Assembly (NCBI GenBank): GCA_947167445.1
Contig: CAMVID010000014.1
Span: 19,132-83,131 of the forward strand
Direction of reading: 5' to 3'
From: G11 sp947167445
Lineage (GTDB): Bacteria; Bacillota; Clostridia; Lachnospirales; Lachnospiraceae
DNA: 64,000 bases
In this document: one piece after another, positions 52,253 to 61,698 of the stretch
Layout: the number at the start of each line of letters is the position of its first letter
Numbering within the stretch: position 1 is the first letter of the stretch
Notes under the pieces: generated by a model
What the model was told of the DNA's origin: nothing
The model's input: only the letters and a program-made list of their open reading frames with translations
The model's database searches: none
Position numbers and translations under genes: made by a program

Positions 52253-52822
52253 TTAAATGTTTAAGCTCAGCTGGACTTCCTGCTCAGCCTGCTGTTTGAA
52301 TTCTTCTACCTGCACCGGATTGATCTCAGGCAAATCTTCAATGCTCTTAACCCCGAAACTTCTTAAGAACTGTTCTGTGGTTCCAAAAAGAAGGGGTCTT
52401 CCGGGAGCATCCTTCCTTCCAAGTTCCTGAATCAGATCAAACTCCACAAGTCTGTTCATTGCGTGATCGCAGTTGACACCCCTGATTCTCTCCACTTCAA
52501 GTCTTGTGACCGGCTGCTTATAAGCCACGATCGAAAGGGTCTCAAGAAGCGAATCCGTCATTACATATTTTCTGGGGGTCTTGGCAATCTTAATAAGATA
52601 CTCATACATATCCGCCTTGGTGCAAAGCTGAACGGAATCCTCCAGTTCAATAATATCGATTCCTCTCGAAGAAGATTCATAGCTCTTCTTCATATCGGCG
52701 ATTATCCCTTTGGTGGTATCAACATCCTCCTCGATAACCTCGGCAAGTCTGTCAATCTCCACCGAATCACCCATTGTAAAAAGTATGGCCTCTATAACCG
52801 CCGCCTTTTCATTTTTCTTCAT
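52253..52822 (-). CDS. scpB: Segregation and condensation protein B
   Basis: 189 residues with two winged-helix domains, the kleisin-associated subunit of the SMC condensin complex. Recognised by EAILFTMGDSVEIDRLAEVI, SIVAYKQPVTRLEVERIRGV and TEQFLRSFGVKSIEDLP. It follows scpA by 15 bp, the usual pairing. SMC is not in the window. Confidence 0.95.
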   Translation of the reverse strand: MKKNEKAAVIEAILFTMGDSVEIDRLAEVIEEDVDTTKGIIADMKKSYESSSRGIDIIELEDSVQLCTKADMYEYLIKIAKTPRKYVMTDSLLETLSIVAYKQPVTRLEVERIRGVNCDHAMNRLVEFDLIQELGRKDAPGRPLLFGTTEQFLRSFGVKSIEDLPEINPVQVEEFKQQAEQEVQLSLNI

Positions 52823-52837
52823 TATATAACCTAACCT

Positions 52838-53593
52838 TTATGCCACATTAATATTCTTTGTTGTGATAATGATATCACCAAAAATCCTGTCCTGCTTAAT
52901 GGAAACGGAACCTGTCTTCATAAGCTCCAACACCACCAGGAAAGTAACAATTATTTCCATTTTGGAATTCTGCTTTTCAAGCAGCTTTCTGAAGCTGAAT
53001 TCTTTGTGATGGCGAATATATTCTTCTATATATAATGTCTTCTCATCAAGATCAATTTCGTCTCTCTCGATCTCGCCGTACTTACTTCTCACAGGGTCAA
53101 TTCTGTCAACCTGTCGCTTCATTGTCTGTTTAAAAATCTCATGAAGCTTATTTAATGTTGCTTCCCCGATAAGGGACTCGTAATCAATGGGAGCCTTAAA
53201 ATCCTCAACCTCTTTAGGAAGATGTTTCTCTCTGAAGTAGTTCTTATATGCATCAACCTGTCTGTCCCGAAGCTCAAGGGACATATACTTGTACATCTTA
53301 TACTCAAGGAGTTTTGCAACAAGTTCTGCTCTGGGATCTTCCTCTTCTCCCTCTTCATCAACCTCTCTGGGTAAAAGCATCCGGCATTTAATGTCAAGAA
53401 GGGTAGCCGCCATAACAAGGAACTCACTCATGACGTTCATATCTTCCCTCTCCATCTGCTTAATATAATCAAGATACTGCTCAGTGATGGTTACAATGGG
53501 AATATCATATATATCAACTTTATTTTTCTCAATCAGATGAAGGAGCAAATCAAGGGGACCTTCAAAAACTTCAAGCTTTACTTCAAGCGCCAT
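52838..53593 (-). CDS. scpA: Segregation and condensation protein A
   Basis: Kleisin subunit that bridges SMC heads. 251 residues, start VFEGPLDLLLHLIEKNKVDIYDI typical for the family, C-terminal winged helix from about residue 170 (TFLVVLELMKTGSV). GGAGG is well placed before the ATG. The acidic loop near residue 75-85 is normal. Confidence 0.96.
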   Translation of the reverse strand: MALEVKLEVFEGPLDLLLHLIEKNKVDIYDIPIVTITEQYLDYIKQMEREDMNVMSEFLVMAATLLDIKCRMLLPREVDEEGEEEDPRAELVAKLLEYKMYKYMSLELRDRQVDAYKNYFREKHLPKEVEDFKAPIDYESLIGEATLNKLHEIFKQTMKRQVDRIDPVRSKYGEIERDEIDLDEKTLYIEEYIRHHKEFSFRKLLEKQNSKMEIIVTFLVVLELMKTGSVSIKQDRIFGDIIITTKNINVA

Positions 53594-53633
53594 CAGCGCA
53601 CCTCCGCCGTTTAATCCTAATCAATGATAACGC

Positions 53634-53686
53634 AAAAACACAAGATTTGCAACCGAAACATCCATTCTGTCACAACATCTTGTGTT
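53634..53686 (-). terminator. Terminator after the phosphoesterase gene
   Basis: Perfect 10-bp arms (53637-53646 and 53677-53686) around a 30-base loop, with TTTTTG following on the minus strand. The large loop makes it a weaker call. Confidence 0.55.
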
Positions 53687-53691
53687 TTAAG

Positions 53692-54558
53692 TCAATCCTT
53701 ATTAACCTGTCGGGAATTAATCTCAATTATATTAAGCTCTCCCGGATTAAACATTCTTATGGGAATTGTGTGGGTTCCCAATCCTCTGCTGAGAATCATC
53801 TCCTTATCGTTCCCATAAAAGACCCCGCCGTCGTACTTTGGGAAGAAAGTCACCATGGGGGATACCACGCCTCCAAGGAAAGGGAGCCTTACCAATCCTC
53901 CGTGAATATGCCCGGATAATGTCAGGTCTGCGCCCCAGCCTGCATACTCTTTAAAGTACTGAGGGTTATGAGCCAGCAGAATATTGAAGTAACCCTCGTC
54001 TATGTCTCCCAGGATTTCCTTCATATAACCGGGCTCCATGGGGTTTTGTCTGAATCTTTTGTAAAAACGTCGGTCAATCTCCGAACCGTAGATCCTTAAG
54101 TTTTTACCCTTATCTTCAATCATTTCGTTGCGAAGAATTCTGATTCCCGCATCCTTAATTCCCGCCAGAAAATCCTCATTGAGGGAACCGTAGTTCTCAG
54201 GATAAAGAGAAATTCTGTATTCGTGATTGCCGATGCCATAATAAACCGTGTTTTCTCTGGCAAGGGCCTTAAGAAAGGCCATGGTTTCGTCTATTCTCTC
54301 ACCGTTCTTTGCGGTAATCATATCCCCGCCAACGAGTACGATGTCCGGCTTTTCTTTCCTTACCGCCTCCAGAAGTTTCTCGTTATTCTTTCCAAAGTGC
54401 TTGTCATGCAAATCGGAAAGAAAAGCAATCTTCACGCTGCCCTTAACCTTTGGCGTATGAATATATTCTCTTGCAACAACAAAACGGTGAGTATCTAAAA
54501 TAATCACCGTTAGTAGTATCAATATGATAAGCGTCGCTATAATCACTAATTCGTTCAA
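53692..54558 (-). CDS. Membrane-anchored metallophosphoesterase
   Basis: 288 residues with an N-terminal membrane segment (about 4-22) and a calcineurin-like phosphoesterase domain. All five metal-ligand blocks are seen: FLSDLHDKHFG, VGGDMI, GIGNHEY, LLAHNPQYF and GHIHGGLVRLPF. It resembles YkuE-type enzymes, some of which act on lipids or cell-wall intermediates. The start overlaps the CmpB-type gene by 4 bp. Substrate unknown. Confidence 0.9.
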   Translation of the reverse strand: MNELVIIATLIILILLTVIILDTHRFVVAREYIHTPKVKGSVKIAFLSDLHDKHFGKNNEKLLEAVRKEKPDIVLVGGDMITAKNGERIDETMAFLKALARENTVYYGIGNHEYRISLYPENYGSLNEDFLAGIKDAGIRILRNEMIEDKGKNLRIYGSEIDRRFYKRFRQNPMEPGYMKEILGDIDEGYFNILLAHNPQYFKEYAGWGADLTLSGHIHGGLVRLPFLGGVVSPMVTFFPKYDGGVFYGNDKEMILSRGLGTHTIPIRMFNPGELNIIEINSRQVNKD

Positions 54559-55148
54559 TACCAGCGTTCCTTAATCTCTTCGTATTTGTCGTAGATTCTC
54601 TGCTTGATATTAAGTCTGAGAACTCTGTTTAAAGTAATGGCATAATCGATAGCCACTATAGCATACATAACTGCCAGAAGTCTCTTCTCATATACAGACC
54701 AGGGTCTGTCAACAATGCTCATAAGGAAGGGATTCAGATGTCTTACGACAATGATTCCGTAAAAGCCCCAGGCAACAGTGCTCTCCAGACAGATAATTCC
54801 CTGATAGTTCATGAACTTGTTATTGTAGTCCCACCATACTTCGCCAAGGAACCTCTTCATTCCGATACCAACCATATACTCAAAGGCTGTTGCCGAAATC
54901 GCAGATATAAAATAAAGAAGCACTACATTATTGCTTAAGGGGGAAAGAAGGAAATTACCGATTGTTGCTCCGAATCCGTAGATTGGGCAAAACGGTCCTT
55001 TGGCAAATCCTCTGTTCGTCAGTTTCTTATTGCAAATCGACATATAAATCGATTCAACCAGCCATCCCAAAAAACTGTATATAAGAAACATTGCAAGCAT
55101 ATTATAAACGTTCATGCTCATAAAGCTATTCTTGTATACGTCTAACAT
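54555..55148 (-). CDS. ABC_trans_CmpB (PF06541)-type membrane protein
   Basis: 197 residues with five or six hydrophobic segments, matching the putative ABC permease CmpB family by FLIYSFLGWLVESIYMSI and NRGFAKGPFCPIYGFGA. No ATPase partner is near, and the transporter label is not proven. GAGG lies nine bases before the chosen ATG; ATGs at residues 10 and 12 are alternatives. Transcribed from its own promoter with the phosphoesterase. Confidence 0.85.
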   Translation of the reverse strand: MLDVYKNSFMSMNVYNMLAMFLIYSFLGWLVESIYMSICNKKLTNRGFAKGPFCPIYGFGATIGNFLLSPLSNNVVLLYFISAISATAFEYMVGIGMKRFLGEVWWDYNNKFMNYQGIICLESTVAWGFYGIIVVRHLNPFLMSIVDRPWSVYEKRLLAVMYAIVAIDYAITLNRVLRLNIKQRIYDKYEEIKERWY

Positions 55149-55207
55149 TTCCTTTAACCTCTACATTAAAAAATAATTATTTCCCCCGTTTTCCTAACCC
55201 CAAAACG

Positions 55208-55236
55208 ATTCTAACCAATGTGAAATAAAAGTTCAA
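55208..55236 (-). promoter_or_regulatory. Promoter of the CmpB-type / phosphoesterase genes
   Basis: Minus-strand TTGAAC (55231-55236), 17 bp, TAGAAT (55208-55213), about 60 bp before the start codon. Confidence 0.65.
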
Positions 55237-55286
55237 TACTATGACGGGAAACTTAATATATTCTTAATGTATCGCAGAATTTTGTT

Positions 55287-55330
55287 AAAAAAATATAAAG
55301 TCCCGGGTCGCACGCGACCAAGGACTTTAT
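55287..55330 (-). terminator. Terminator of rpsU
   Basis: Two nested stems: ATAAAGTCC (55295-55303) with its complement (55322-55330), and GGTCGC/GCGACC inside, followed on the minus strand by ATATTTTTTT. It starts 7 bases after the rpsU stop. Confidence 0.88.
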
Positions 55331-55336
55331 TACTTA

Positions 55337-55513
55337 TTAGTTATATTTACGCTTTCTAGCTGCTTCAGATTTCTTCTTACGTCTTACGCTGGGCTTCTCG
55401 TAATGTTCTCTCTTACGAATCTCCTGCTGAATGCCTGCCTTGGCGCAGCTTCTCTTAAAACGACGTAAAGCGCTATCTAAAGTTTCGTTTTCTTTTACAA
55501 TTACGTTTGACAA
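55337..55513 (-). CDS. rpsU: 30S ribosomal protein S21 (TTG start)
   Basis: A 58-codon gene starting with TTG (55511-55513): SNVIVKENETLDSALRRFKR, then SCAKAGIQQEIRKREHYEKP and a Lys/Arg-rich tail ending RKRKYN. This is S21, a late-assembly protein of the small subunit. A GGGAGG site is 10 bases before the TTG, and no ATG is available in frame. A strong promoter and a terminator bracket it, so it is monocistronic. Confidence 0.96.
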   Translation of the reverse strand: MSNVIVKENETLDSALRRFKRSCAKAGIQQEIRKREHYEKPSVRRKKKSEAARKRKYN

Positions 55514-55595
55514 CTATTCCTGACCTCCCTTCAGTCCCTTCAAGTATAATGACTGATTGGGTTATTAATGTGCCCTTTTCACGCACACACAAAAC

Positions 55596-55623
55596 ATTAT
55601 AGCATAAAATCTTTATTCGTCAA
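55596..55623 (-). promoter_or_regulatory. Promoter of rpsU
   Basis: Minus-strand TTGACG (55618-55623), 16 bp, TATAAT (55596-55601). The leader is about 75 nt. Confidence 0.8.
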
Positions 55624-55637
55624 CAAAAAAATAATAT

Positions 55638-57164
55638 TTATGCCTTATGTCCGCCGATTTGCTTGTTTCTGTCTATGCTTGTAGCCCCCTCACACAGATT
55701 CATTCCCTTAAGAATTGCGTTCTTTCCATACTTGTTCTTTATGGTGATTACAGCCTGCTGAACCCGCTTTTCTCTCTCCAGCTCTTCCCTTTCTTTGTCC
55801 CTTTCCTTCTCAAGGGCAGAATAATCCGTAAAAAGATCCAGCTGCTCAAATTCCTCTTTGGGCTTAGCCTTGCCCTCCCTCACCACATGATTGGCCACCA
55901 CATTCATTCGCCTTACCGTAAGGTTCGGGTCCACTATTCTGTCAAATAGCTCAGTCACCGCCTCCATAATAAGCCTTGTTGAGGATGTGGCCATCTTTAA
56001 ATTAATGGAACCATGGGCAGGCTTTGGAACCGGCCTCTTGTAGTGGTCAAGAACCACCTCTCCTTTATACTTTGCGAAGCGCTTTGGATCCGTCAGATTC
56101 TCTATGTCGTACCCTATGTTTAAAACCATCTGATCCGTGACAACACCCTTTTCCACTAGATCAAGCACCAAAAGTTCCGTCATCTCCTTGATGATAAGCT
56201 TCGCCTTGTCGAACTCATAGGGCTCTGAAAGCACCTGTCCTGTGCTGAGGCTGTTGTTCTCGGGCTTATATGATTTAACGTCTGAAATTCGACAGGGCTC
56301 CCATCCCCAGGCGTGGTCTATAAGAAGCTCCGCATTTATTCCAAAGAGCTTATAAAGCAGTTCTTCATTATAAAAACTTCCGGCTTCTCCAACAGAACAT
56401 CTGGCCACATCTCCCATGGTGAACATGCCGTTCTTCTCAAGTTTCCTCGAGATTCCCGGGCCAACTCTCCAAAAGTCCGTCAAAGGTCTGTGATCCCAGA
56501 GAATCCTTCTGTAACTTGCCTCATTTAACTCGGCTATTCTTACTCCGTCCTTATCCGGAGGCATTTTCTTGGCCACTATATCCATGGCTATTTTGGCCAG
56601 GTACATATTGGTTCCGATTCCGGCAGTGGCAGTTATACCCGTCTCAGAAAGCACATCCCTTATCATGGTAATAGCCAGCTCATGAGCAGACATCTTATAT
56701 GTATTAAGATAATCCGTCACATCAAGGAAAACCTCATCAACAGAGTACACGTGCATATCCTCGGGGGCAACATATCTAAGATATATATCATAAATCTTGT
56801 TGCTCACCTCCATATATTTGTGCATTCTGGGAGGTGCAACAATATACCCTACCGCAAGATTGGGGTCAGCCTTTAATTCCGCATCAACATAGGACTCCCC
56901 GGTAAGAGTTCCGCCGGGAGCTTTATATTTTCTTTCTCTGTTTACCTCTCCGACTCTTTGGACAACCTCAAAAAGCCTTGCTCTTCCCCCTACGCCGTAG
57001 GATTTAAGAGAAGGTGAAACTGCCAGACATATTGTTTTCTCAGTCCTTGATGCATCGGCCACCACAAGATTGACCCCCAAAGGGTCAAGGCCTCTTTCAA
57101 CACACTCAACCGAGGCATAAAAAGACTTGAGATCGATGGCCACATATCGCCTGTCTTCACTCAC
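55638..57164 (-). CDS. Y-family DNA polymerase (UvrX/DinB-like)
   Basis: 508 residues. Palm motifs AIDLKSFYASVECVERG with catalytic Asp, and YSVDEVFLDVT with the second Asp/Glu pair; the helix-hairpin-helix and little-finger regions follow. The extended C-terminus (about 420-508, Glu/Arg/Lys-rich) is typical of the Firmicutes UvrX/YqjW branch rather than DinB. It performs error-prone lesion bypass. The start overlaps the YolD-like gene (ATGA), a common pairing. A LexA-like site lies upstream of the operon. Confidence 0.93.
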   Translation of the reverse strand: MSEDRRYVAIDLKSFYASVECVERGLDPLGVNLVVADASRTEKTICLAVSPSLKSYGVGGRARLFEVVQRVGEVNRERKYKAPGGTLTGESYVDAELKADPNLAVGYIVAPPRMHKYMEVSNKIYDIYLRYVAPEDMHVYSVDEVFLDVTDYLNTYKMSAHELAITMIRDVLSETGITATAGIGTNMYLAKIAMDIVAKKMPPDKDGVRIAELNEASYRRILWDHRPLTDFWRVGPGISRKLEKNGMFTMGDVARCSVGEAGSFYNEELLYKLFGINAELLIDHAWGWEPCRISDVKSYKPENNSLSTGQVLSEPYEFDKAKLIIKEMTELLVLDLVEKGVVTDQMVLNIGYDIENLTDPKRFAKYKGEVVLDHYKRPVPKPAHGSINLKMATSSTRLIMEAVTELFDRIVDPNLTVRRMNVVANHVVREGKAKPKEEFEQLDLFTDYSALEKERDKEREELEREKRVQQAVITIKNKYGKNAILKGMNLCEGATSIDRNKQIGGHKA

Positions 57165-57355
57165 CTGAGTCTTCCTTCTTTCTCAGCTCTGTCTGCGGCA
57201 ATTCTGCCGGTCTCCTCGATTTCTTCTTCAAATCCGGTAAGTGCGGCAAAGGGAGCAAACTGCGCACCCCTGGCTTCCATACTCATCCTTGGATGTTTCC
57301 CGGAAGTGGGATGTTCCATATCAATTATATCTTTGTATTTCTCCTCTGCCGTCAT
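57161..57355 (-). CDS. YolD-like small protein
   Basis: 64 residues. The segment HPTSGKHPRMSMEARGAQFAPFAALTG is the signature of YolD-like proteins, which in many Firmicutes precede a Y-family polymerase and are DNA-damage inducible. The product stops soon after the conserved region (EKEGRLR), shorter than many homologues (about 90-110). It overlaps the polymerase by 4 bp and follows the glycosidase by 8 bp. The function is not established. Confidence 0.85.
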   Translation of the reverse strand: MTAEEKYKDIIDMEHPTSGKHPRMSMEARGAQFAPFAALTGFEEEIEETGRIAADRAEKEGRLR

Positions 57356-57363
57356 AATAGCAC

Positions 57364-58923
57364 CTATATATTTCTCTCTGCGTTAAGCCATGCAAAATCA
57401 CAGTGATTGCCGCTTTCCGCGCCATTTGAGGATGTATACATTCCTATGGTACATCCCACAAAGCCGCCTGCTTCCTCATATGTATAAGGCAGCAAATCAA
57501 TATCTTTCTCAAGAAGTCTGTACTCTCCGTTAACCACAATCCAGGCGTCCATGCTCTGATTCCTTGCCTTGAGTTCCAGCTGAGTAAGCCCTTTCCCGAT
57601 TGGCATTGAAGCACTGACTGTATTCTGACCCTTAACGCATCTTCTTACTCTTATAACCCGTTCTCCTCTTTCCACAGTCACCTCGAAAGCAAGATGATTG
57701 GGGTGATTCTGAACCAGCACCACACCGCCTGCTTCCTTCTCACTAAGGGGCTCGAATTCGAATCCGCAGCTCACATTAAACGAGTAATCCTTCTGTCTGA
57801 TACCAAGGTAAGAAGGATAGCACTTATCTTCCATCCTCTCGGGTCTGGTATAAAGTCTAAGAAATCCGGGGTTCTCCTTGAGGGAATAAATTGCCTCATC
57901 CCTCTTCTCGATTCCCACAAGTCTGTCATCCAATTTATTATTGTAAAAAGTCAGTCTCTCATCCCATGAAACTTCATTGGGGAAGGTCACCTCTTCAAAG
58001 GGAAGTTCCACAGTTTCTGTAAGTTTCCCGACTCCGGGATTAATAACCGGCCATCCGTCCTCCCAGATTACCGTTGCAAGGAATGTCTCTCTTCCGATGC
58101 TGCAGTGTCTTTTGCAGTGGCGGGAAGCCAGCATTACTATATACCAGTTTCCATCCTTATCATCCACCAGATCTCCATGTCCCGCATAGATAATGGGGTA
58201 ATCCTTGCCAAGATTCCTGTGGGTGAAAATCGGGTTTCTGGGACAGCCTTCAAACCACCTGAAAAGCTCCTTTGACCTGGCAACGGAAATGGCATGCTCG
58301 GGACCTGTTCCGCCTTCTGCATGCAACAGATAATAATATCCGTCCTTCTTATAAAGATGGGGCCCTTCAGGCCATATAACGTCCTTAACGGCACCTTTCC
58401 AGATAGCCATGGATTCGCCCACAAGTTTCATTGAATCAAGGTCTAATTCCTGCACCCATATTTCCCAGTCTCCGTTATATCTGACCCCTTCGGGATTGGG
58501 TCTGGTGCCCACATAGTAGCACTTGCCGTCATCATCAAAGAAAAGAGAAGGATCTATACCCGGGCATTCCTTATCTCCCAAAAGGTAAGGCTCAGACCAG
58601 GGACCCTTTGGATCCTTTGCTGTGACTATAAAGTTCCCACCGGATGTTACATTGGTGGTAATCATGTAATATGTTCCGTTGTTATATCTGATGGTAGGTG
58701 CAAAAATTCCTCTGGAAATCTCGTCACCGTCAAGGGGCAGCTGAGAGTGTCTCTCCAATACATGACCAATCTGTTCCCAGTGAGCCAGATCTTTGCTGTG
58801 AAAAATGGGTACTCCGGGAGAATACAAAAAGCTGGAGCATACGATATAATAATCGTCTCCGACTCTGCAAATGGAAGGGTCGGGATAGAATCCTTTAAGA
58901 ATAGGGTTGTGGGCTATAACCAT
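57364..58923 (-). CDS. Glycoside hydrolase family 43 (beta-xylosidase / arabinofuranosidase type)
   Basis: 519 residues without signal peptide, so probably intracellular. Five-bladed propeller with catalytic base Asp15 in GFYPDPSICRVGDDYY, pKa modulator Asp in GIDPSLFFDDDG and acid Glu in WPEGPHLYKKDGYYYLL. After about residue 325 comes a beta-sandwich domain of the GH43 xylosidase C2 type. It would release xylose or arabinose from short oligosaccharides. No transporter or other hemicellulose gene is near; it sits 8 bp upstream of the YolD/polymerase pair. A GAGG site precedes ATG 58923. Confidence 0.9.
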   Translation of the reverse strand: MVIAHNPILKGFYPDPSICRVGDDYYIVCSSFLYSPGVPIFHSKDLAHWEQIGHVLERHSQLPLDGDEISRGIFAPTIRYNNGTYYMITTNVTSGGNFIVTAKDPKGPWSEPYLLGDKECPGIDPSLFFDDDGKCYYVGTRPNPEGVRYNGDWEIWVQELDLDSMKLVGESMAIWKGAVKDVIWPEGPHLYKKDGYYYLLHAEGGTGPEHAISVARSKELFRWFEGCPRNPIFTHRNLGKDYPIIYAGHGDLVDDKDGNWYIVMLASRHCKRHCSIGRETFLATVIWEDGWPVINPGVGKLTETVELPFEEVTFPNEVSWDERLTFYNNKLDDRLVGIEKRDEAIYSLKENPGFLRLYTRPERMEDKCYPSYLGIRQKDYSFNVSCGFEFEPLSEKEAGGVVLVQNHPNHLAFEVTVERGERVIRVRRCVKGQNTVSASMPIGKGLTQLELKARNQSMDAWIVVNGEYRLLEKDIDLLPYTYEEAGGFVGCTIGMYTSSNGAESGNHCDFAWLNAERNI

Positions 58924-58974
58924 GTTTATTAATCCTCATTTCCGATATTTCTGATTTCTTTACTCACCAATATA

Positions 58975-59009
58975 ATTATATAAAAAAATCCGGCATCGGA
59001 CAAGTGTTC
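58975..59009 (-). promoter_or_regulatory. Promoter of GH43-yolD-polymerase with an overlapping LexA-like box
   Basis: Minus-strand -35 TTGTCC (58998-59003), 17 bp, TATAAT (58975-58980). The motif GAACACTTGTCC (58998-59009) matches the Firmicutes LexA/DinR consensus GAAC-N4-GTTC except one base and covers the -35. It lies inside the loop of the alaS terminator, which reduces certainty. Confidence 0.45.
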
Positions 59010-59017
59010 GATGCCGG
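58982..59017 (-). terminator. Terminator of alaS
   Basis: Nine-bp GC-rich stem (58990-58998 with 59009-59017) and ATTTTTTTA on the minus strand, 26 bases after the alaS stop. Confidence 0.85.
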
Positions 59018-59043
59018 CAAATTATTATGTTTAAAAAGCACGG

Positions 59044-61692
59044 TTAGTTAAGCATTCCTTCAAGGTTTGTTTTAACTGCTCCGATTGCTTCGGGAATACC
59101 TGCGGGATTCTTTCCGCCGGCCTGAGCCATGTTGGGACGTCCGCCGCCGCCACCGCCTACAAGACCTGCAACTGCCTTGATAAGGTTGCCTGCATGAGCA
59201 CCCTTCGCAATGGCATCATCTGTAGCCTTGGCAACAAGATTAACCTTTCCGTCTGCTTCTGAAGCAAGGAATACAACACCGCCGCCAAGCTTATCCGAAA
59301 GCTGGTCTGAAAGGTCTCTTAAACCGTTCATATCTACTCCCGGTACGCTTACAGCAAGAAGCTTAACACCCTTAACCTCGGTAGCCTGATCCATAACATC
59401 GCCAACTGCTTCTTTGGCAGCCTTGGCCTTTAATGATTCAAGCTCTGAGTTAAGTTTCTTAATCTCTGCCATCATGGAGTTAACCTTATCGGCAAGATTT
59501 GAAGGCTGGGTCTTTGCTGCTGCACTTGCAGCTTCCAGTTCCTCTTCAAGTTTCTTATAATAAGCTATTACGTTTGCTCCGGTAATTGCCTCAATACGTC
59601 TTACTCCTGCAGCAACACCGCCTTCAGATACAATCTTGAAGTTTGCGATATCGCCTGTGTTCTTAACATGAGTACCGCCGCAGAATTCCTTGGAGAAATC
59701 ACCCATTGATATCACTCTTACGGTATCGCCGTACTTCTCACCAAACAAAGCCATAGCTCCGGTCTTCTTGGCTTCCTCAATTGAAAGAACCTCAGTATTT
59801 ACATCAAGAGCTTCTGCAATCTTGGCATTAACAATTGCTTCAACCTTCTTTAAGTCATCCTTTGAAACAGCATTTCCGTATGTGAAATCGAAACGTGTTC
59901 TCTCGGGATCCTGATATGAACCCTGCTGATGAACATCCTTTCCGAGTACTTCCTGCAATGCTGCCTGAAGAAGGTGAGTCGCTGAGTGGTTCTTGCATGT
60001 AGCGGCATGTAAAGCGTTATCAACCTTCATCGTTACTGCATCGCCCACCTTGACAGCCTTCTTTGCAGTTCCAATATGGCCCACTCTGTCGCCGGGAACC
60101 TTGATTGCTTCCTCAACAGCGAAGGCATCCTCATTTCCAAGAGCAATCACGCCCTTATCACCCTTCTGTCCACCCATTGTGGCATAGAATGATGTGGTAT
60201 CTGTGATAATTACACCGTTCTGACCTGCTGCAAGCTCATTAACAAGCTTTTCTCCGTCAGAAATGGCAACAATCTTGGCATCTACGGTGAGTTTATCGTA
60301 GCCAACATACTTGGTTGTAATCTTCTCATCCAGAGAATCGAATACATCTGTCTCTGTCTTCTGGGCAAAAGCAGCATTTTCTCTTGCAAGAGCTCTTGCC
60401 TCCTCAGATGCGGCCTTAAAGCCCTCTTCATCAACCTTGAGGCCTTCTTCCTCAGCCATCTCGATTGTAAGCTCAAGAGGGAATCCAAAGGTATCGTAAA
60501 GTCTGAATGCAGACTTACCGTCGATGGCATTCTTCTTCTCAGCTTTAAGAGCCTCTGTAATCTTCTTATACTCCTTCATGCCGTTTTCAAGAGTAGCCTC
60601 AAAACGCTCAATTTCCTTTTCAAGTTCGTTAAGAATAAACACCTTGTTCTTGGGAAGAAGGGGATATGCTTCATTATAAATATCATCAATATACTTGGTA
60701 GCAATGTTAAGATAATCTGCTGTCTTAAGGCCAAGCATACGTCCGTGTCTTACGGCGCGACGGATAAGTCTTCGAAGTACATAGCCTGCGCCTGTGTTTG
60801 AAGGAAGAAGCTTAGCGGAATCACCGATAAGCATAACTCCTGTACGGGTATGATCGGCAATGATTCTCATGGACTTGGTGCTCTTCTCATTGTCATCATA
60901 TTTAACATTTGCAGCCTTCTCAATATATGAAATAACAGGTGCAAAAAGGTCAGTCTTATAAACGTCATCAATGCCGTTTAAGAAAGCAAGGTTTCTCTCA
61001 AGACCCCAGCCGGTATCAACGTTCTTCTTTTCAAGAGGAGTCAAGGTACCGTCCTGATGCTTCTCATACTGCATGAATACATCGTTACCAATCTCGGTGT
61101 ACTTACCGCAGTGACATCCGGGTTTGCAGTCAGGTCCGCAGGGAGCTACATCCTTGACATAGAACATCTCTGAGTCGGGACCACAGGGACCATACTCAAG
61201 TCCCCACCAGTTATCTTCCTTGGGAAGATAGAATACATTCTCGGGTTTGAATCCGGATTCGATACGATATTTGGCGCCCTCTTCATCTCTGGGAGCATCC
61301 TCATCACCTGCAAAAACCGTTGCAGCAAGATGATCTCTGTCGAACTTGAACACTTCTGTAAGAAGCTCATAGCTCCACTGGCATCTCTCCTTCTTAAAGT
61401 AATCTCCGAGAGACCAGGACCCCATCATTTCGAAGAATGAAAGGTGGCTCTTATCACCAATGGATTCGATATCGTTGGTACGTACGCATCCCTGAACGTT
61501 ACAAAGTCTTGTTCCCATAGGATGCTTCTTACCAAGAAGGTAAGGCATAAGAGGCTGCATTCCTGCTACGTTGAACATGGCACCGGTTGAACCGTCGGAT
61601 ACCAAAGATGCCGCACCAACGTCAACATGGCCTCTCTTTACATAGAAATCTATCCATTCTTTTCTTAATTGTTTTGAACTGATATTCATCAT
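59044..61692 (-). CDS. alaS: Alanine--tRNA ligase
   Basis: 882 residues: class II catalytic core (1-250), tRNA-recognition region, editing domain with HSATHLLQAAL and CGGTHVKNTG zinc ligands, and the C-Ala domain near the end with a run of six Gly (VGGGGGGRPNMAQAGG). Cys-rich CGPDCKPGCHCGKYT (about residue 180-195) is an insertion seen in clostridial enzymes. It follows glyS by 6 bp and no T-box leader is present between them. Confidence 0.96.
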   Translation of the reverse strand: MMNISSKQLRKEWIDFYVKRGHVDVGAASLVSDGSTGAMFNVAGMQPLMPYLLGKKHPMGTRLCNVQGCVRTNDIESIGDKSHLSFFEMMGSWSLGDYFKKERCQWSYELLTEVFKFDRDHLAATVFAGDEDAPRDEEGAKYRIESGFKPENVFYLPKEDNWWGLEYGPCGPDSEMFYVKDVAPCGPDCKPGCHCGKYTEIGNDVFMQYEKHQDGTLTPLEKKNVDTGWGLERNLAFLNGIDDVYKTDLFAPVISYIEKAANVKYDDNEKSTKSMRIIADHTRTGVMLIGDSAKLLPSNTGAGYVLRRLIRRAVRHGRMLGLKTADYLNIATKYIDDIYNEAYPLLPKNKVFILNELEKEIERFEATLENGMKEYKKITEALKAEKKNAIDGKSAFRLYDTFGFPLELTIEMAEEEGLKVDEEGFKAASEEARALARENAAFAQKTETDVFDSLDEKITTKYVGYDKLTVDAKIVAISDGEKLVNELAAGQNGVIITDTTSFYATMGGQKGDKGVIALGNEDAFAVEEAIKVPGDRVGHIGTAKKAVKVGDAVTMKVDNALHAATCKNHSATHLLQAALQEVLGKDVHQQGSYQDPERTRFDFTYGNAVSKDDLKKVEAIVNAKIAEALDVNTEVLSIEEAKKTGAMALFGEKYGDTVRVISMGDFSKEFCGGTHVKNTGDIANFKIVSEGGVAAGVRRIEAITGANVIAYYKKLEEELEAASAAAKTQPSNLADKVNSMMAEIKKLNSELESLKAKAAKEAVGDVMDQATEVKGVKLLAVSVPGVDMNGLRDLSDQLSDKLGGGVVFLASEADGKVNLVAKATDDAIAKGAHAGNLIKAVAGLVGGGGGGRPNMAQAGGKNPAGIPEAIGAVKTNLEGMLN

Positions 61693-61698
61693 TTACTC

